Shown piece after piece: positions 7,845 through 14,533 of a stretch of DNA of 21,077 bases. The stretch comes from Oscillospiraceae bacterium (GTDB lineage: Bacteria; Bacillota; Clostridia; Oscillospirales; Oscillospiraceae), in assembly GCA_020025295.1 (NCBI GenBank), contig JAHHSJ010000033.1, positions 1 through 21,077 of the forward strand, in the 5' to 3' direction. How positions within the stretch are numbered: the stretch's first letter is position 1; each line of letters starts with the position of its first letter. The translations under genes and the position numbers were made by a program. The notes beneath the pieces were generated by a model. That model saw nothing but the letters and a program-made list of their open reading frames with translations, did not search any database and was not told where the DNA came from.

Positions 7845-8153
7845 ATGAGCGAAGAATACGGAGCCGAATTTATCACCCTGACGGATGACGAGGGTAACGA
7901 GTTTGAACTGGAATACCTCGACACCATTGAATACAAGGGAAATCTTTATATGGCGTTCTTCCCCACTCTGGAAGAAGGTCAGGATGAAGACAGCGAGGAT
8001 TTCGGTCTGATCATCCTGCGCAGCGTCCCCGGCGTTGGCGAAGAGGACGATTCTCTCGAATCCGTGGACGACGAAAAGGAACTGAACGCTGTTTACGATC
8101 TGTTTATGGAGTCCCTGTTTGACGACGAGGACGAAGACGACAGCGAATCCTAA
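7845..8153 (+). CDS. DUF1292 family small acidic protein (YrzB-like)
   Basis: A 102-residue, very acidic protein. The core ITLTDDEGNEFELEYLDTIEYKGNLYMAFFP, followed later by IILRSV, is typical of DUF1292, and the C-terminus is almost pure Asp/Glu/Ser. The family is widespread in Firmicutes, where the Bacillus member YrzB usually sits beside RuvX and AlaS genes; those are not in this window. Its function is unknown. ATG 7845 is chosen because GGTGAG lies just upstream; a GTG nine bases earlier is possible. It has its own promoter and is followed by the probable 6S RNA. Confidence 0.85.
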   Translation: MSEEYGAEFITLTDDEGNEFELEYLDTIEYKGNLYMAFFPTLEEGQDEDSEDFGLIILRSVPGVGEEDDSLESVDDEKELNAVYDLFMESLFDDEDEDDSES

Positions 8154-8170
8154 TTTTTTACGCAAAAATC

Positions 8171-8356
8171 CCTGCCGGGTGCGTGATGGCTCTCTTTATG
8201 GCCTACAATTTTAATATGGGCTGCCGGTTATACTCGTTTGGAGGATTGCAGGCCTCCCGGCTTCGGCTGGATGTTGGAAGCAGAGATCCCAAACGGAGGC
8301 AGCCCACCTGCAGTTACGCAGGCACATTCTAGGTCACACGGCCACGGCGGGGTTTT
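8171..8356 (+). ncRNA. ssrS: Probable 6S RNA
   Basis: A ~186-base gene-free stretch folds as one long interrupted rod. An outer stem pairs CCTGCCGG at 8171 with the GC-rich end near 8341-8352. A large central bubble has an unpaired A/T-rich 5' side (about 8191-8216), and its 3' side holds a small hairpin CCTGC/GCAGG (8307-8322). The upper arm pairs TGGGCTGCC (8217-8225) with GGCAGCCCA (8298-8306) and CGTTTGG (8235-8241) with CCAAACG (8289-8295), and has an inner stem with a TTCG loop. It ends in GGGGTTTTT. This open-promoter-like shape is the hallmark of 6S RNA, which binds sigma-A RNA polymerase. SRP RNA and tmRNA motifs are absent. The call rests on structure, not alignment; ends are approximate. 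Confidence 0.7.
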
Positions 8357-8372
8357 TATGTACAGTTTCTGT

Positions 8373-8400
8373 CTCGGAGGTTTCCTTCGGGGCATTTTTT
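8373..8400 (+). terminator. Second terminator candidate after 6S RNA
   Basis: An imperfect stem (8373-8380 with 8385-8392) is followed by CA and a run of seven T. It lies just before the promoter of the foldase gene and would insulate it. Confidence 0.45.
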
Positions 8401-8430
8401 TGTAGTTTCATCTATTATGTATGATTAGTA

Positions 8431-8459
8431 TTGAAACTTTCCCTTTGTTGTTGTATACT
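8431..8459 (+). promoter_or_regulatory. Promoter of the PrsA-like gene
   Basis: TTGAAA (8431-8436) and TATACT (8454-8459) are separated by 17 bp. The open frame extends upstream through this promoter, so the real start must lie downstream, at the ATG at 8518. Confidence 0.85.
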
Positions 8460-8517
8460 ATTGTGTATTCTGAACGCGGAGGGTCTTTCTTCCGACACAG
8501 AAAGGATTGATTCATTC

Positions 8518-10023
8518 ATGAGCGCATCCAGAAATAAGAAAAAGCGCAAACTTGGGGCCGACGGTCTCAACCAGAAGAAAATGGAGGCCCAGACTGCTGC
8601 AGCCAAGGCCAAACGCAAGAGCATTCTTTACATTGTGATTGGTGTTCTTGTCGCTGTTTTGATCGCCGCTTTGTTGTTTTGGGACAGCGGCTTCATTCAG
8701 AAGCGAACCACTGCCGCCACCATCGGCGACCAGGAGTACAAGGTCGTCGATCTGGACTACTTCTATTACTCCACGCTGAACGGCTACGGTAACAATACCG
8801 AGGCTTACGGTTTGGATCCGAAGAAGCCCTTGGATGAGCAGGAAGCCTATGACGGATTTACTTGGCATGACGTCCTTACCGACAACGCTCTGACCTCCCT
8901 GAACAGCGTGGTTGTCCTCGCAAACAAGGCTCGCGAGGCTGGCTACGAGCTGAGCGAAAAGGGTCAGGAGGATGTAGAAAAGGCTTTGATCAACGCTGAG
9001 TCCTACGCCACCCTCTACGGTACCACCGAGGAGCATTACCTCAAAGCCACTTACGGCAAGTACATGACCATTGAAGATTACACCCGCATCCTGACCGAAA
9101 TTCAGCTGGCTGGCGAATATGGCACCCAAATGATGAAGGAAATGGATGCTTCCGAAGAGGACATCAACGCCTTCTATCAGGAGCACACTGCTGATCTGGA
9201 TACCATTGATTATAACTGCTATCTGGTTCCCTTTGAGACCACAACCAAGGATCCCGACAAAGGTGAGGTTCCTCTGGATGCAGAGACCATTGAGGCCAAC
9301 CGCAAGGAGGCTGAGGCTCACGCTCAGGAGATTCTGAATGCTCTGGTTGCCGGTAACCCCGTTGAAGCAGAAAAGCTGGCCAACACCTATGAGGCTGTGG
9401 ATGACTCCAACATGGCCGGTATCTCCCACTCCGGTTATGCCGACTGGATGGCTGACACCTCTCATCAGGCTGGTTCTTACGGTCTGGTTGAGAACAAGCA
9501 CGCCTCCACCGATGAGGTGATCGGCTACTTCGCTATCTATGTCAACGACCGTAAGCTGGACGAGTACAACGGCATGAACCTCCGTGTGCTGCGTGTTGCC
9601 GCTGCCAGCGATCAGGAAGGCAACTATGACATGGAGGACTGCAAGGCTCGTGCCGAGAAGATTCTGGCTAACTTTGAGGAAACCGGAAAGACTTCTGAGG
9701 ATTTTGCTCAGGTTTACACCAACGCTTCCGCCGACAAGAGCTATCCCGGCGGTCTGAGAGAGAATGTCTCTAAGCGTCATTTCAACGACACTATGACTCA
9801 GTGGATCTTCGATGCAAGCCGTGCCCACGGTGATTATCAGCTCTTTGAGTCCCCTGAGGACAACAGTTACTATCTGGTCTTCTTTGAAGGCGTCAGCGAT
9901 CTCCCCTACTGGAAGAGTGTCTGCATTGCCAATGTGCAGCAGAACAAGTACGGCGAGTGGCTGGACGAGCAGATGGAAGCCAACCCTGTCACCGAAGCTT
10001 CCGGCATCAAGTATGTCGGCTAA
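8518..10023 (+). CDS. Membrane-anchored PrsA/SurA-like parvulin protein
   Basis: A 501-residue protein with a Lys/Arg-rich cytoplasmic N-terminus (KKKRK near residue 7 and KAKRK near 34), one membrane segment at about residues 38-60, and a large extracytoplasmic part. The order is an N-terminal chaperone-like helical region (about 80-240) and then degenerate PpiC/parvulin-like segments; the clearest is FAQVYTNASADKSYPGGLRENV ... FEGV at about 400-470. Such proteins assist folding of secreted proteins outside the membrane. The usual ASHIL parvulin opening is not seen, so isomerase activity is doubtful. There is no lipobox; the anchor is an uncleaved helix. AAAGGA (8501-8506) lies 11 bases before the ATG. 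It ends at a strong terminator. Confidence 0.8.
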   Translation: MSASRNKKKRKLGADGLNQKKMEAQTAAAKAKRKSILYIVIGVLVAVLIAALLFWDSGFIQKRTTAATIGDQEYKVVDLDYFYYSTLNGYGNNTEAYGLDPKKPLDEQEAYDGFTWHDVLTDNALTSLNSVVVLANKAREAGYELSEKGQEDVEKALINAESYATLYGTTEEHYLKATYGKYMTIEDYTRILTEIQLAGEYGTQMMKEMDASEEDINAFYQEHTADLDTIDYNCYLVPFETTTKDPDKGEVPLDAETIEANRKEAEAHAQEILNALVAGNPVEAEKLANTYEAVDDSNMAGISHSGYADWMADTSHQAGSYGLVENKHASTDEVIGYFAIYVNDRKLDEYNGMNLRVLRVAAASDQEGNYDMEDCKARAEKILANFEETGKTSEDFAQVYTNASADKSYPGGLRENVSKRHFNDTMTQWIFDASRAHGDYQLFESPEDNSYYLVFFEGVSDLPYWKSVCIANVQQNKYGEWLDEQMEANPVTEASGIKYVG

Positions 10024-10033
10024 TACGAATTGT

Positions 10034-10070
10034 ATCCGCCTCACCTTTCGGTGAGGCGGATTTCGTTTTG
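10034..10070 (+). terminator. Terminator of the PrsA-like gene
   Basis: A perfect 12-bp stem (10034-10045 with 10050-10061, loop TTTC) is followed by a T-rich run TTCGTTTTG, 10 bases past the stop codon. Confidence 0.92.
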
Positions 10071-10077
10071 TTTCCCC

Positions 10078-10106
10078 TTGCATTTTTCCGGATTCCATGC
10101 TACAAT
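10078..10106 (+). promoter_or_regulatory. Promoter of tRNA-Gly
   Basis: TTGCAT (10078-10083) and TACAAT (10101-10106) are 17 bp apart, ending 12 bases before the mature tRNA. The hexamers are identical to those of the DUF1292 promoter. Confidence 0.85.
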
Positions 10107-10118
10107 AAGAAAGGTTTT

Positions 10119-10192
10119 GCAGGTATAGTTCATCGGTAGAACGTGAGCTTCCCAAGCTCAATAGGAGGGTTCGACTCCCTTTACCTGCTCCA
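10119..10192 (+). tRNA. tRNA-Gly(CCC)
   Basis: A complete 74-base tRNA with encoded CCA. Acceptor GCAGGTA pairs with TACCTGC, the D arm is GTTC/GAAC, the anticodon stem TGAGC/GCTCA encloses TTCCCAA with anticodon CCC (reads GGG), and the T loop is TTCGACT. It is transcribed alone, with its own promoter and terminator. Confidence 0.97.
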
Positions 10193-10231
10193 AAAGGAAA
10201 GACACCATCTTTTGATGGTGTCTTTCCTTTT
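10192..10231 (+). terminator. Terminator of tRNA-Gly
   Basis: A perfect 18-bp stem (10192-10209 with 10214-10231) around a TTTT loop begins at the last base of the CCA end. Its 3' arm is rich in T and ends TTTT, followed by GGGTTT. Confidence 0.85.
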
Positions 10232-10277
10232 GGGTTTCGCCGCCTGTGGCAGCTCCACGCTTTTGATTGATATGCCC

Positions 10278-10353
10278 GGAGGCGGCAAAGCTGCCCCTAC
10301 GCAAATGCTTTGCCCTTGGCAAAGCATTTCACGACGCATAAGCGCCGCCATCC
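10278..10353. repeat. Nested palindromic intergenic element (REP/MITE-like candidate)
   Basis: An inner perfect 12-bp inverted repeat (10303-10314 with 10318-10329, loop CTT) sits inside an outer pair GGAGGCGG (10278-10285) / CCGCCATCC (10345-10353, one bulge). No T run follows, so it is not a terminator. Its shape is that of a short palindromic intergenic repeat. Only one copy is in the window. Confidence 0.4.
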
Positions 10354-10438
10354 AGAAGGGTGTTTTGTTAGGCTCTATGAAAACTTGGAGTGCTCTTTTT
10401 CTGCTGTATCTGTTTTTCAACACATTTCCAAAAAATGA

Positions 10439-10468
10439 GCGAGGCTGGTATCAGCTTCGCCCTTTTTT
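10439..10468. terminator. Orphan terminator hairpin
   Basis: A 9-bp stem with one G-T pair (10439-10447 with 10452-10460, loop GTAT) is followed by CC and six T on plus and preceded by an A run that would give a T run on minus. No gene ends beside it on either strand. Confidence 0.6.
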
Positions 10469-10806
10469 CAGTCAGAGGATTATATTGAAAGCAACACGAG
10501 CGGATTCGTACAGCTTGGTTTGTCGAATGGCTGGACTCGCAGAATGGCTGGGCAAAAAACTTCACTAATTTGGCAACTCCTTCAGCCGTCTGAGCAATCT
10601 AATGGGACAAAACGAACCACACCGCAGAAAAACACACTTCCTCCCCGTTCCCGGCAGCAATGTTACAGCAACAGGAAAAACGATAACACCAATACAGCGT
10701 GACACCTGCTGCTATCATTGACTTTCTATCTAACCAACAACATACCGCTTCCTATGACGCTCTTGCCACGCTGCCCTATCCCCTGACAACTATCTTTCAC
10801 CTTCAC

Positions 10807-10839
10807 AAAAAAAAGTGCCGACCAATGGTCGGCACTTTT
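10807..10839 (-). terminator. Terminator of the pfl operon
   Basis: A perfect 13-bp stem (10811-10823 with 10827-10839, loop AAT) lies 14 bases beyond the pflA stop. On the minus strand it runs into a T tract made by the A run at 10807-10814. Confidence 0.92.
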
Positions 10840-10852
10840 CATCTCGCTGATA

Positions 10853-11608
10853 TTAATGGTGCAATGCTTCATCGCGCGCTGCCATAATGACCTCACGCGC
10901 ATGCACCGCAGTCTTTTTGTCCATCGCAGGCACGCCCTTCAAAGGATACGGGATGCCCAGCTTCTCATACTTGACTACGCCCATGGTATGGTACGGAAGT
11001 ACCTCCAGTGCTTTCACATTCGGCAGTTCTGCCATCAGTCTGCCCAGCGCCGTCCACTCCTGTTCGGAGTCGGTAATTCCCGGAACAACCACATGCCGCA
11101 CCCAAATTGCCTGATTCTTCTGCGCCAGATAATGGGCAAAAGCCAGAATATTCTCGTTGCTGTGACCCGTAAGCTCACGATGCTTCTCCGGGTCTACATG
11201 CTTGATGTCCAACAGGAACAGATCCGTCACTTCGCACAAGGCGTCGAATCGAGCCACTACCTCCGGGTTATCCGGACGGAAGGTGATTCCAGAAGTATCC
11301 ACACAGGTGTGGATACCCTCCTGTTTCGCCCGCTTGAACAAAGCCATGATGAAATCCATCTGGAGCAGCGGTTCACCGCCAGTGACCGTAATGCCTCCCC
11401 TTTTATAGAAGGAGACATTACGATCATACTGGGCAAGAATGTCATCCACCGTCATTTCGGTGCCGGCATTCACTTCCCAAGTATCCGGGTTATGGCAATA
11501 GAGGCAACGCATAGGACATCCCTGCAGGAATACCACCATACGCACGCCAGGACCGTCCACTGTGCCAAAGCTTTCCAGCGAATGGACCCGTGCCTTCAAC
11601 TCTGCCAT
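10853..11608 (-). CDS. pflA: Pyruvate formate-lyase activating enzyme (radical SAM)
   Basis: A 251-residue radical SAM enzyme that abstracts a hydrogen from the conserved glycine of pyruvate formate-lyase, using S-adenosylmethionine and a [4Fe-4S] cluster. The cluster motif CxxxCxxC is C31, C35, C38 (CPMRCLYC); the SAM-binding GGEP stretch (TVTGGEPLL) and other family blocks such as LLDIKHVDPEKH are present. The length is normal (E. coli PflA is 246). ATG is 4 bases after the stop of the radical-domain gene, so the two are tightly coupled. E. coli activase is known to act on short peptides carrying RVSGYAV, so a free radical subunit is a plausible substrate. A terminator follows. Confidence 0.97.
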   Translation of the reverse strand: MAELKARVHSLESFGTVDGPGVRMVVFLQGCPMRCLYCHNPDTWEVNAGTEMTVDDILAQYDRNVSFYKRGGITVTGGEPLLQMDFIMALFKRAKQEGIHTCVDTSGITFRPDNPEVVARFDALCEVTDLFLLDIKHVDPEKHRELTGHSNENILAFAHYLAQKNQAIWVRHVVVPGITDSEQEWTALGRLMAELPNVKALEVLPYHTMGVVKYEKLGIPYPLKGVPAMDKKTAVHAREVIMAARDEALHH

Positions 11609-11612
11609 AGAA

Positions 11613-11855
11613 TCAGATGCTGTCGTGGAAGGTACGAGAAATAACCTCGTCCTGCTGTGCCTTGGTCAGCTTATTGAAGTTGACAGCATAGCCAGAAACG
11701 CGGATGGTCAGCTGAGGATACTTCTCAGGATGAGCCTGAGCGTCCAGCAGAGTCTCGCGGTTGAAAATGTTCACGTTCAGATGATGGCCGCCCTTAGTAG
11801 CGTATCCATCCAACAGATCGACCAGGTTGTCAATTTGCTGAGTATTTGCTTCCAT
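11613..11855 (-). CDS. Stand-alone glycyl-radical domain of pyruvate formate-lyase (GrcA-like)
   Basis: An 80-residue protein equal to the missing C-terminus of PflB. After a helical start (QQIDNLVDLLDGYA) come GGHHLNVNIFNRETLLDA, HPEKYPQLTIRVSGYAV with radical glycine G55, and the terminal helix ending RTFHDSI. It aligns end to end with the last ~80 residues of E. coli PflB, and with YfiD/GrcA, the spare part that rescues oxygen-cleaved PFL. Here no full-length PFL exists in the operon, so this protein must supply the radical. ATG 11853-11855 has AAAGGA 8 bases upstream; the in-frame TTG 21 bases earlier contains that site and is rejected. It lies 26 bases after the 62-codon gene and 4 before pflA. 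Confidence 0.92.
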   Translation of the reverse strand: MEANTQQIDNLVDLLDGYATKGGHHLNVNIFNRETLLDAQAHPEKYPQLTIRVSGYAVNFNKLTKAQQDEVISRTFHDSI

Positions 11856-11881
11856 AGTATCGTTCCTTTCTCGCAATACGA

Positions 11882-12070
11882 TTATTCTTTTGCCGGCGTA
11901 TTACAGACGGAATCGCTGAATTCGCCGCAGCAAGTGGCGCAGCGCTCTACCGCAACTTCGCCTTCCTCGCCCTTGACCTTAACATTCATGTGACCGCCGC
12001 CGTTTGCCATAAACGCATCAATGCGATCAATCAGTTCGTCAATGCGTTCTGCTTCTTTCTTTTCCTGCAT
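11882..12070 (-). CDS. Small Cys-rich protein resembling the front half of the glycyl-radical domain
   Basis: A 62-residue protein of unknown function. Residues 9-32 (ERIDELIDRIDAF ... GGGHMNVKV) align with residues 7-30 of the neighbouring radical subunit (QQIDNLVDLLDGY ... GGHHLNVNI), including the G-x-H-x-N-V strand that leads into the radical domain. It then diverges: no RVSGY loop, but four cysteines (C44, C47, C48, C56) in a short acidic tail, a possible metal or disulfide site. GAGG lies 8 bases before the ATG, so it is translated on its own. It is placed between the PflB core and radical genes, which suggests a partner that docks in the same groove, such as a placeholder, chaperone, redox sensor or inhibitor (inference). 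Confidence 0.7.
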   Translation of the reverse strand: MQEKKEAERIDELIDRIDAFMANGGGHMNVKVKGEEGEVAVERCATCCGEFSDSVCNTPAKE

Positions 12071-12116
12071 AGCAATCGCCTCGATCCTTTTTTATCTTAT
12101 TCCTTTCGGAACAAAA

Positions 12117-14171
12117 TCAGTTCTCAGACTCAAACTCATCCATCTCAACAGACAGATCGCCAGCAAAAATCTGATCATCCTTGCCCAGTGCGCCAGGAAT
12201 GATGGAGAAGGTGTTGGAGATACCGTCCTGAGCTTCGCTGAAGGGCAGCTTGGACACGGATGCCAGGCTGGCGACAGCGCCGTGAGAGTCACGATGGTGC
12301 ATGGGGTTGGCGCCGGGAGCGAAGGGCTCGCCGCGCTTACGGCCATCGGGAGTAGAGCCAGTGTTACGACCATACACGACATTGGAGGTGATGGTCAGAA
12401 TGGAAGTGGTGGGGATACCGCCGCGATAGGTGTGGTTGCTCTTCACATAGCCCATGAAGGTCTCAACCAGCTCGGAAGCAATCTCGTCCACGCGGTCATC
12501 ATCGTTGCCGTACTTGGGGAAGTCACCCTCCACCTCAAAGTCGGTGACAATGCCATCCTCATCACGGATGCACTTAACCTTAGCATACTTGATAGCGGAC
12601 AGAGAGTCGGCCACAACAGACAGGCCAGCGATGCCGGTAGCGAACCAACGGGTGACCTTCTTGTCATGCAGAGCCATCTGCAGCTTCTCGTAGCAGTACT
12701 TATCATGCATGTAGTGGATGATGTTCAGGGTGTTGACATACACGCGAGCCAGCCACTCCATCATGTCCTTATACTTGGCCATGACATCGTCATAGTCCAG
12801 ATAATCGCCGACCACAGGACGATACTTAGGACCGACCTGCTTCTTGCTGATCTCATCAACGCCGCCGTTGATAGCGTACAGCAGGCACTTTGCCAGGTTG
12901 GCACGAGCACCGAAGAACTGCATCTCCTTACCAACACGCATGGAGGACACGCAACAGGCAATGGCGTAGTCATCGCCATGAGTGACGCGCATCAGGTCGT
13001 CGTTCTCATACTGGATACTGGAGGACTCGATAGAAGTCTTAGCGCAGAAACGCTTGAAGTTCATGGGCAGGTGCGTGGACCACAGAACCGTCAGGTTGGG
13101 TTCGGGAGCGGTGCCCAGGTTGGACAGAGTGTGCAGATAACGATAGCTCATCTTGGTGACCATGTGACGACCGTCGATGCCGACACCGCCGATGGACTCG
13201 GTAACCCACTGAGGATCGCCGGAGAACAGATCGTTGTACTCGGGAGTACGGGCGAACTTGATCAGACGCAGCTTCATGATGAAGTGGTCGACGAACTCCT
13301 GAATCTGCTCCTCAGTGAACAGGCCGCTGGCCAAGTCACGCTGAGCGTAGATGTCCAGGAAGGTGGAGGTACGGCCCAGGCTCATTGCGGCGCCGTTCTG
13401 CTCCTTGACAGCTGCCAGATAGCCGAAGTACAGCCACTGGATAGCTTCCTGCACATTGTTTGCGGGTCTGGAAATATCGAAGCCGTAGATCTCGCCCAGC
13501 TTCTTCAGATCCTCCAGAGCACGGATCTGCTCGCTCAGTTCCTCACGCTCACGGATAACATCGGAGTACATGATGATACGAGTGGTATCCTTCTGATGCT
13601 TCTTGTCAGCAATCAGACGATCCACACCGTACAGAGCAACACGACGATAGTCGCCAATGATACGGCCACGGCCATAGGCATCGGGCAGACCGGTGATGAT
13701 GTGGTTGCTGCGGCAGGCACGCATCTCAGGGGTATAAGCATCGAAAACACCAGCATTGTGGGTCTTACGATGGATGGTGAAAAATTCCTCGATCTCGGGA
13801 TCGACATGATAGCCGTTATCCTCGCAGGCCTTCTTTGCCATACGGATTCCGCCATAGGGCATCAGAGCACGCTTGAAGGGCTTGTCGGTCTGGAAACCAA
13901 CGATGGTCTCCTTCTCCTTGTTCAGATAACCGGGGCCATGAGAGACGATGGTGGAAATGGTGCGGGTGTCCATGTCCAGAACGCCGCCTGCCTCATGCTC
14001 CTTCTTGGTCAGGTCCATAACCTGAGCCCAGAGCTCTTCAGTATCCTTGGTGGGACCTGCCAGGAAGGTGTCGTCTCCATCATAAGGGGTATAGTTCTTC
14101 TGGATGAAATCACGCACGTTGATCTCGTGTTCCCACACACCGGGAACAAAACCTGTCCATTCTTTATTCAC
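12117..14171 (-). CDS. pflB: Pyruvate formate-lyase catalytic core lacking the glycyl-radical domain
   Basis: Converts pyruvate and CoA to acetyl-CoA and formate in anaerobic fermentation. The 684 residues match E. coli PflB from its start (VNVRDFIQKNYTPY block) through LPDAYGRGRIIGDYRRVALYG, NGAAMSLGRTSTFLDIY and the catalytic pair C406-C407 (DYAIACCVSSM) to SNVVYGRNTG and the GKDD motif at 663-666. It then ends after 18 acidic residues instead of continuing ~75 residues through the radical loop. No RVSGYA is present in this chain; that domain is the gene at 11613-11855. I choose GTG 14169-14171, with AGGAGG 6 bases upstream; the ATG at 14184-14186 overlaps that site. It is first of four genes and has a long regulated leader. 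Confidence 0.95.
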   Translation of the reverse strand: MNKEWTGFVPGVWEHEINVRDFIQKNYTPYDGDDTFLAGPTKDTEELWAQVMDLTKKEHEAGGVLDMDTRTISTIVSHGPGYLNKEKETIVGFQTDKPFKRALMPYGGIRMAKKACEDNGYHVDPEIEEFFTIHRKTHNAGVFDAYTPEMRACRSNHIITGLPDAYGRGRIIGDYRRVALYGVDRLIADKKHQKDTTRIIMYSDVIREREELSEQIRALEDLKKLGEIYGFDISRPANNVQEAIQWLYFGYLAAVKEQNGAAMSLGRTSTFLDIYAQRDLASGLFTEEQIQEFVDHFIMKLRLIKFARTPEYNDLFSGDPQWVTESIGGVGIDGRHMVTKMSYRYLHTLSNLGTAPEPNLTVLWSTHLPMNFKRFCAKTSIESSSIQYENDDLMRVTHGDDYAIACCVSSMRVGKEMQFFGARANLAKCLLYAINGGVDEISKKQVGPKYRPVVGDYLDYDDVMAKYKDMMEWLARVYVNTLNIIHYMHDKYCYEKLQMALHDKKVTRWFATGIAGLSVVADSLSAIKYAKVKCIRDEDGIVTDFEVEGDFPKYGNDDDRVDEIASELVETFMGYVKSNHTYRGGIPTTSILTITSNVVYGRNTGSTPDGRKRGEPFAPGANPMHHRDSHGAVASLASVSKLPFSEAQDGISNTFSIIPGALGKDDQIFAGDLSVEMDEFESEN

Positions 14172-14239
14172 AATTGACCTCCTCATTCTTGCCCAGAACT
14201 ACAAATTCTGAGCTTCTCTCAGCAAACTCGTACCTTCTA

Positions 14240-14268
14240 AGTATCAACCCATGCAGAAGGAATGTCAA
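14240..14268 (-). promoter_or_regulatory. Proximal pfl promoter
   Basis: On the minus strand, TTGACA (14263-14268) and GATACT (14240-14245) have a 17-bp spacer. Transcription would start near 14233, about 60 bases before the GTG of pflB. Confidence 0.75.
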
Positions 14269-14432
14269 GGCCTCCCACCGCCCGTTTTCGGGGCAAAGCA
14301 GGTCTTTTCAGGGTTCTGTACCACACACAACCGTCATCCATCCGATCAAATGTTTCCATTTATCCGAATTTTCTGATTGATTGCATCATTTTCCCTGCAA
14401 AAGCGGTGCTCACAAGGCACACTGCAAATTTT

Positions 14433-14474
14433 TTTCAAATCGGCGCAAAAAAAGAAATTTAGTTCGATTTGAAA
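14433..14474. repeat. Inverted repeat in the pfl leader
   Basis: TTTCAAATCG (14433-14442) and CGATTTGAAA (14465-14474) are perfect inverted 10-mers, 22 bases apart. Weaker symmetry continues outward into flanking CAAATTTTT / AAAATTT runs. It lies between the distal promoter and the proximal one and could be a regulator site or an mRNA stem. Confidence 0.45.
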
Positions 14475-14480
14475 CAAAAT

Positions 14481-14494
14481 TTAGCAATTGCTAA
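14481..14494. promoter_or_regulatory. Operator-like 14-bp palindrome upstream of pflB
   Basis: TTAGCAATTGCTAA is a perfect palindrome. It begins 11 bases downstream of the -10 box of the distal promoter, i.e. at about +5, the classic place for a repressor. A half-copy (AATTGCTAA-like) occurs at about 14599-14606 behind another TATAAT. It does not match the usual Fnr or Rex consensus. Confidence 0.5.
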
Positions 14495-14505
14495 TTTTCA
14501 AATTC

Positions 14506-14533
14506 ATTATAACAGATTTTCAAGATTCCGCAA
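14506..14533 (-). promoter_or_regulatory. Distal pfl promoter
   Basis: On the minus strand, TTGCGG (14528-14533) and a perfect TATAAT (14506-14511) have a 16-bp spacer. It would give a leader of about 330 bases before pflB. The stretch from 14172 to 14816 contains no gene; it holds this promoter, the proximal promoter and the repeats listed. A further TATAAT at 14627-14632 has no good -35. Confidence 0.6.

Larger units (their letters stand above)
10232..10806. other. Gene-free stretch of about 575 bases
   Basis: No convincing gene is seen here. Frames are short, lack matched ribosome sites and show no recognisable motif. Two structured items stand out and are listed separately: a nested palindrome at 10278-10353 and an orphan terminator hairpin at 10439-10468. 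From 10470 to 10806 I see neither promoter nor RNA fold. It may be a decayed gene or insertion site, but nothing identifiable remains. Confidence 0.6.

Noticed and set aside
8261..8295. SRP RNA, suggested by a GGAAGCAG-like stretch
   Set aside because: The conserved SRP loop sequence and the paired GGAAGCAGC context are absent, and the overall fold is that of 6S RNA.
8431..8517. TTG start of the foldase at 8431
   Set aside because: That TTG is the -35 box of the gene's promoter (TTGAAA-17-TATACT), so it lies upstream of the transcript start; ATG 8518 is the start.
10143..10568. 141-codon open frame overlapping tRNA-Gly and the following gap
   Set aside because: It starts inside the tRNA and crosses two terminator hairpins, with no ribosome site and no recognisable protein.
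12071..12116. A frameshift or sequencing error splitting one full-length PFL
   Set aside because: The core gene ends in a unique acidic tail, 46 noncoding bases with a new ribosome site follow, another complete small gene intervenes, and the radical gene has its own ATG and ribosome site. A single error cannot produce this.
12021..14177. 718-codon plus-strand open frame opposite pflB
   Set aside because: It is in antisense codon register with a clear PflB gene, has no ribosome site and no family-like sequence.
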